Shown: in pieces, positions 16,106 to 18,628 of the stretch
Layout: each line of letters opens with the position of its first letter
Numbering within the stretch: position 1 is the stretch's first letter
Origin: CAZSWS01 sp964610765
GTDB taxonomy: Bacteria; Bacteroidota; Bacteroidia; Bacteroidales; Tannerellaceae
Assembly (NCBI GenBank): GCA_964610765.1
Contig: CAZSWS010000063.1
Coordinates: 1 to 18,628, forward strand
Length of the DNA: 18,628 nt
Reading direction: 5' to 3'
Notes under the pieces: generated by a model
What the model was told of the DNA's origin: nothing
Seen by the model: only the letters and a program-made list of their open reading frames with translations
Databases searched by the model: none
Made by a program: the position numbers and the translations under genes

Positions 16106-17805
16106 ATGAAAAGAATAACGCTATTACTTGCGACTATAGGTCTGTTTTTCCTCTTTTCTTGTGAAGAAAAAGATAAGAACAGTGATTTTTTTCTAGAATT
16201 TGAGAAATATGAAATCACCTTCAATGCCACACAAGGAACTGCTGAGACAATCGAAGTAATATCCAGCTCAATCTGGCATCTCAACTCCGAGCTTCCCGAT
16301 TGGCTTTTCATAAGCAACCCCGTGGGAGATGAATCTCCCTTGAGTATTACCTTCACTGTCGAACCATATACAGAGATGGATTCAAGAGATGTAACACTTC
16401 AGTTTAGTAACAACGACAACGTGGAGAAATCAGTCAAAATTATCCAACGGGGAATAGCCGATTCCGACCCCTTTATTGAGCTTGAAAAAGAGCTGGCACT
16501 TTTTACCTTTTACGGAGAAACAGAGCAAATCAAGCTAACCACCAATTGTGCGTGGGAAATAACTACCATGCCTACCTGGATACATATGACTCCTTCTTCA
16601 GGCGATGGATCTGTTGAAATCACCATTCAGGTGGATGAAAGCGCGCTGATTGAAGGCAGAGAAGCCGTCTTAGACTTCCGGACTAATGATGACAATATAA
16701 AAACCTCTTTAATCATCAAGCAATCAGGACGAGATAACTTATGGCAAGGTCCATTCTTATCTATTTTCAGCTTCCCTCATGTTCGTATCCAACAAGGTCA
16801 TTACACCCTGACAACCGACAATATCTTTGTTAATAAGCATATTCGGGAAAAGATTCATTTGGGCAACCTCATCGATAATCAGGTGGTTGACTATCCCAAC
16901 TTTGCTGCATTAACNNNNNNNNNNNNNNNNNNNNNNNNNNNNNNNNNNNNNNNNNNNNNNNNNNNNNNNNNNNNNNNNNNNNNNNNNNNNNNNNNNNNNN
17001 NNNNNNNNNNNNNNTGGGCAACCTCATCGATAATCAGGTGGTTGACTATCCCAACTTTGCTGCATTAACAGGCTATACATTCAACCCCATCACCGTTTCA
17101 ACAGATAAAACAGGCGAGAACGTAACGGTAAAAACGTTTACTCCCTCTTTTCAAGAGCAAGAACTCATTGCCAAAGAAATCACAGCCAGACCTCCACAAG
17201 AAAAAGCCTTTGAGAAACATGATAATTTTAAGCCAACGAGCTACAATACCCACCGGACTCTATACACCATCGGCTGGGGAAATATGGCCATTGCGTTAGA
17301 TGAAATTGTATCAGGCATCTCCTTCAAAGAGCAAGAGATGACCCGAAAATACGGAATGATTTTCTCGTTCAAGCATACACTCTTTGGATTGGATATTGAC
17401 TGGAATGATCAACTAATTAAAGAAAAGTTGAAAGCTGAAGACCAAGCGAAAAAAGTCACCTATGTAAGCAGAATGGAGTATGGTAAGGTGGGGCTGCTCA
17501 TCGTAGAATCAGACACCAAGTTTGAACAGATAAAAGAAGTGATTGTACGAGCCATCAAAGGAGGATGCAATCCACTACCGGGAGATGATGAACTTATCGA
17601 CTCGGCAGATATCGCCTATGTCTACTTTAACAACCAGAGCGAAGTGCAAGTAAACAAGAATAACCGAGAGGCCATTAAAGCATACAAAGCGGCGTTCTAT
17701 AGCCCTGAAGACAAAGAAAACATCTATCCGATTGGTTTCTCATTGTCCGGCTTTGACGACCATACACTTCAAAATATTACCTTCGGGTTTGAAGCTAAAA
17801 GATAA
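16106..17805 (+). CDS. lipoprotein with two BACON domains and a thiol-activated cytolysin (CDC-like) domain; gene split by an assembly gap
   Basis: The first part reads to the N gap at 16915. Past the gap the frame is shifted, but collapsing the gap and one copy of the 55-bp flanking duplicate (155 bases removed) gives one continuous 514-residue protein. The N-terminus is a lipoprotein signal ending FLFSC, followed by the acidic EEKDKNSD, which resembles a Bacteroidota surface-export signal. Two BACON domains follow at about 28-115 and 120-208, with SSIWHLNSELPDWL and TNCAWEITTMPTWI as matching strands. The rest (about 215-514) resembles domains 1-3 of cholesterol-dependent cytolysins: VTYVSRMEYGK (about 398-408) matches the VYISSVAYGR region of pneumolysin, and RAIKGG (434-435 the glycine pair) matches its ALIKG. 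The protein ends before domain 4, so the undecapeptide is missing. A pore-forming role is inferred. Confidence 0.75.
16860..16914 (+). repeat. left copy of 55-bp duplicate flanking the assembly gap
   Basis: This 55-bp stretch (TGGGCAACCTC through GCATTAAC) ends exactly at the N-run. It is identical, base for base, to 17015-17069, which begins exactly after the N-run. It encodes GNLIDNQVVDYPNFAAL. Confidence 0.97.
16915..17014. other. 100-N scaffold gap, probably an artefact
   Basis: Exactly 100 unknown bases, the conventional filler for a gap of unknown size. Both contig ends carry the same 55 bases, and overlapping them restores one reading frame. The gap therefore probably contains no real missing sequence. 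Confidence 0.9.
17015..17069 (+). repeat. right copy of 55-bp duplicate flanking the assembly gap
   Basis: Identical to 16860-16914 and directly abutting the N-run. In the collapsed sequence only one copy should remain. The apparent ATG at 17038 lies inside this duplicate and is not a real start. Confidence 0.97.
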
Positions 17806-17811
17806 GGGAAT

Positions 17812-17842
17812 AAGAGGCAGTGGTATTATTGTCCTGCCTCTT
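17812..17842. terminator. putative bidirectional terminator between converging genes
   Basis: AAGAGGCAG (17812-17820) and CTGCCTCTT (17834-17842) form a perfect 9-bp stem with a 13-base loop. It lies 6 bases after the CDC-like stop and 15 bases beyond the converging exonuclease-family stop. Neither strand has a strong T-run, so intrinsic termination is uncertain. Confidence 0.5.
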
Positions 17843-17857
17843 GACTTATACATTGAA

Positions 17858-18628
17858 TCACCACGTAACCACAAGGTCTGCGATTACCGGAAAATGATCG
17901 CGCGCAGTCAGTGAGTTAGCCGGCGCATGAGCCGCAAATATCTTGATGTTTTTAGATGTAATAATATTATCAATATGCAAACCATCTTTTCGCCCTTTCG
18001 ACTGACTAGCCGGTGCCGTCATCAGAAAACCCTGATTACCTCCATTAGCGATATTAAACCCCTCTTCTTTAAACTTCGACTGTGTAGCGTCCATCGCATT
18101 GATATCCCCCAAGCAGATTACATATTCGTACTTTTTCATTTCTTTAATCAAGTCTTCAATGGCCTGTGCATGCCATTCTTTTTGCCACGGGATATGAGTG
18201 GACATAATCGTTATCACTTTTTCACCCACGCGTAAATCACCTATGATGGCATAATATTGCCCGGCCCAATCTACTTGTCGGATGTTTTCAAGCGTATAAT
18301 TAGTTGCAATCCCATTGTATATCCAGGTATTTTCAGTCCCCCAATAGATTTGATTATAATAGGGTTCAAGTATTTCTTTTTGTGCATCTATCTTTTCGTC
18401 TTTATCAAACGTCCGGTTCCATTCGTTCAGCGATAAAATATCTAACGACTGCTCCCCTACCCAACTGCGCCAACGCTTCAGCTCAACTTCTACATCTTTT
18501 CGTTGATAACCGCCCAATTCTCCTTCATTAAAATGACCGACATTATACGTACCTACCTTCAGCCGCAGAGGAGATTTATCCGGTGTTTGTCCATAAAAAG
18601 TTGAAAAAGAAAAACTGCAAATCAATAA
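17858..18628 (-). CDS. secreted endonuclease/exonuclease/phosphatase-family hydrolase, 5' end outside the window
   Basis: An enzyme of the DNase I-like superfamily, whose members cleave phosphodiester or phosphomonoester bonds in nucleic acids, sphingomyelin or phosphoinositides. The motifs appear in order: LKVGTYNVGHF, DILSLNEWNR (metal-binding Glu), IMSTHIPW, CLGDINAMD, HIDNIITS and the catalytic ARDHFPVIADL at the C-terminus. About 256 residues are present. A TTG at 18625 can be read as a start, but the frame runs to the window edge and the first residues, LLICSFSFSTFYGQ, look like the end of a signal peptide. The true start therefore lies outside, and the protein is probably exported. Its substrate cannot be told from sequence. 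It converges on the CDC-like gene with 52 bases between the stops. Confidence 0.88.
   Translation of the reverse strand, partial: LLICSFSFSTFYGQTPDKSPLRLKVGTYNVGHFNEGELGGYQRKDVEVELKRWRSWVGEQSLDILSLNEWNRTFDKDEKIDAQKEILEPYYNQIYWGTENTWIYNGIATNYTLENIRQVDWAGQYYAIIGDLRVGEKVITIMSTHIPWQKEWHAQAIEDLIKEMKKYEYVICLGDINAMDATQSKFKEEGFNIANGGNQGFLMTAPASQSKGRKDGLHIDNIITSKNIKIFAAHAPANSLTARDHFPVIADLVVTW

Noticed and set aside
16057..16356. 99-codon minus-strand ORF between cobQ and the CDC-like gene
   Set aside because: It is largely antisense to the signal peptide and first BACON domain of the plus-strand lipoprotein and has no recognisable domain.
16106..17068. 320-residue ORF reading through the Ns
   Set aside because: The 17 residues after the gap are out of frame in the duplicated segment (WATSSIIRW...), a product of the filler length.
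17038..17805. Separate 255-residue protein starting at the ATG at 17038
   Set aside because: The ATG lies in the duplicated 55 bp beside the N gap and its frame continues the upstream lipoprotein when the duplicate is collapsed. It is the second part of one gene.
18623..18625. TTG start for the exonuclease-family gene
   Set aside because: The frame is open to the window edge and the residues around it look like the middle of a signal peptide, so the gene is simply cut by the window.
1..18628. CRISPR array, tRNA or rRNA genes
   Set aside because: No regularly spaced direct repeats and no recognisable tRNA or rRNA sequences were seen on reading.

Overview
The window looks like chromosomal DNA from a member of the Bacteroidales, probably Bacteroides or a close relative. 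The signs are AT-rich DNA, several lipoproteins with short Bacteroidota-type signal peptides, BACON domains, DUF1080 proteins, a 629-residue PurF of the Bacteroidota type, and -7 promoter boxes of the form TAnnTTTG in front of several genes. The assignment rests on these family traits, since no database search was possible.

Layout. (1) 90-2417, plus strand: a likely two-gene operon of a GH30 glycosidase lipoprotein and a secreted alpha/beta-hydrolase (esterase type). (2) 2432-4823: a divergent vitamin B6 locus, with pdxS on the minus strand and a MocR/PdxR-type regulator on the plus strand. The 100-base control region between them carries an 8-bp inverted repeat. (3) 4890-12454, plus strand: purF, carA and carB with 12-base gaps, then a lipoprotein with two DUF1080 domains. 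(4) 12471-14390, minus strand: a complete 1920-nt group II intron of probable class C. It encodes a reverse transcriptase/maturase and sits directly behind the rho-independent terminator of cobQ. (5) 14448-15917, minus strand: an isolated cobQ (cobyric acid synthase). (6) 16106-17805, plus strand: a lipoprotein with two BACON domains and a pore-forming domain related to the cholesterol-dependent cytolysins (CDC-like). Its gene is split by a 100-N assembly gap flanked by identical 55-bp sequences. (7) 17858-18628, minus strand: the 5'-truncated gene of a secreted endonuclease/exonuclease/phosphatase-family enzyme.

How the genes work together. PurF makes phosphoribosylamine for purines. CarAB makes carbamoyl phosphate for pyrimidines and arginine. 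All three use glutamine as nitrogen donor, as does CobQ, and PdxS normally does so through a PdxT partner that is not in this window. GH30, the esterase and the DUF1080 protein are exported carbohydrate-active or polymer-active candidates. The most unusual gene is the BACON/CDC-like lipoprotein: it lacks the membrane-binding fourth domain of classical cytolysins and carries two BACON domains at the front instead. Its ORF becomes a single 514-residue protein once the assembly gap is collapsed. The group II intron is the only mobile element seen. No tRNA, rRNA or CRISPR array was recognised.
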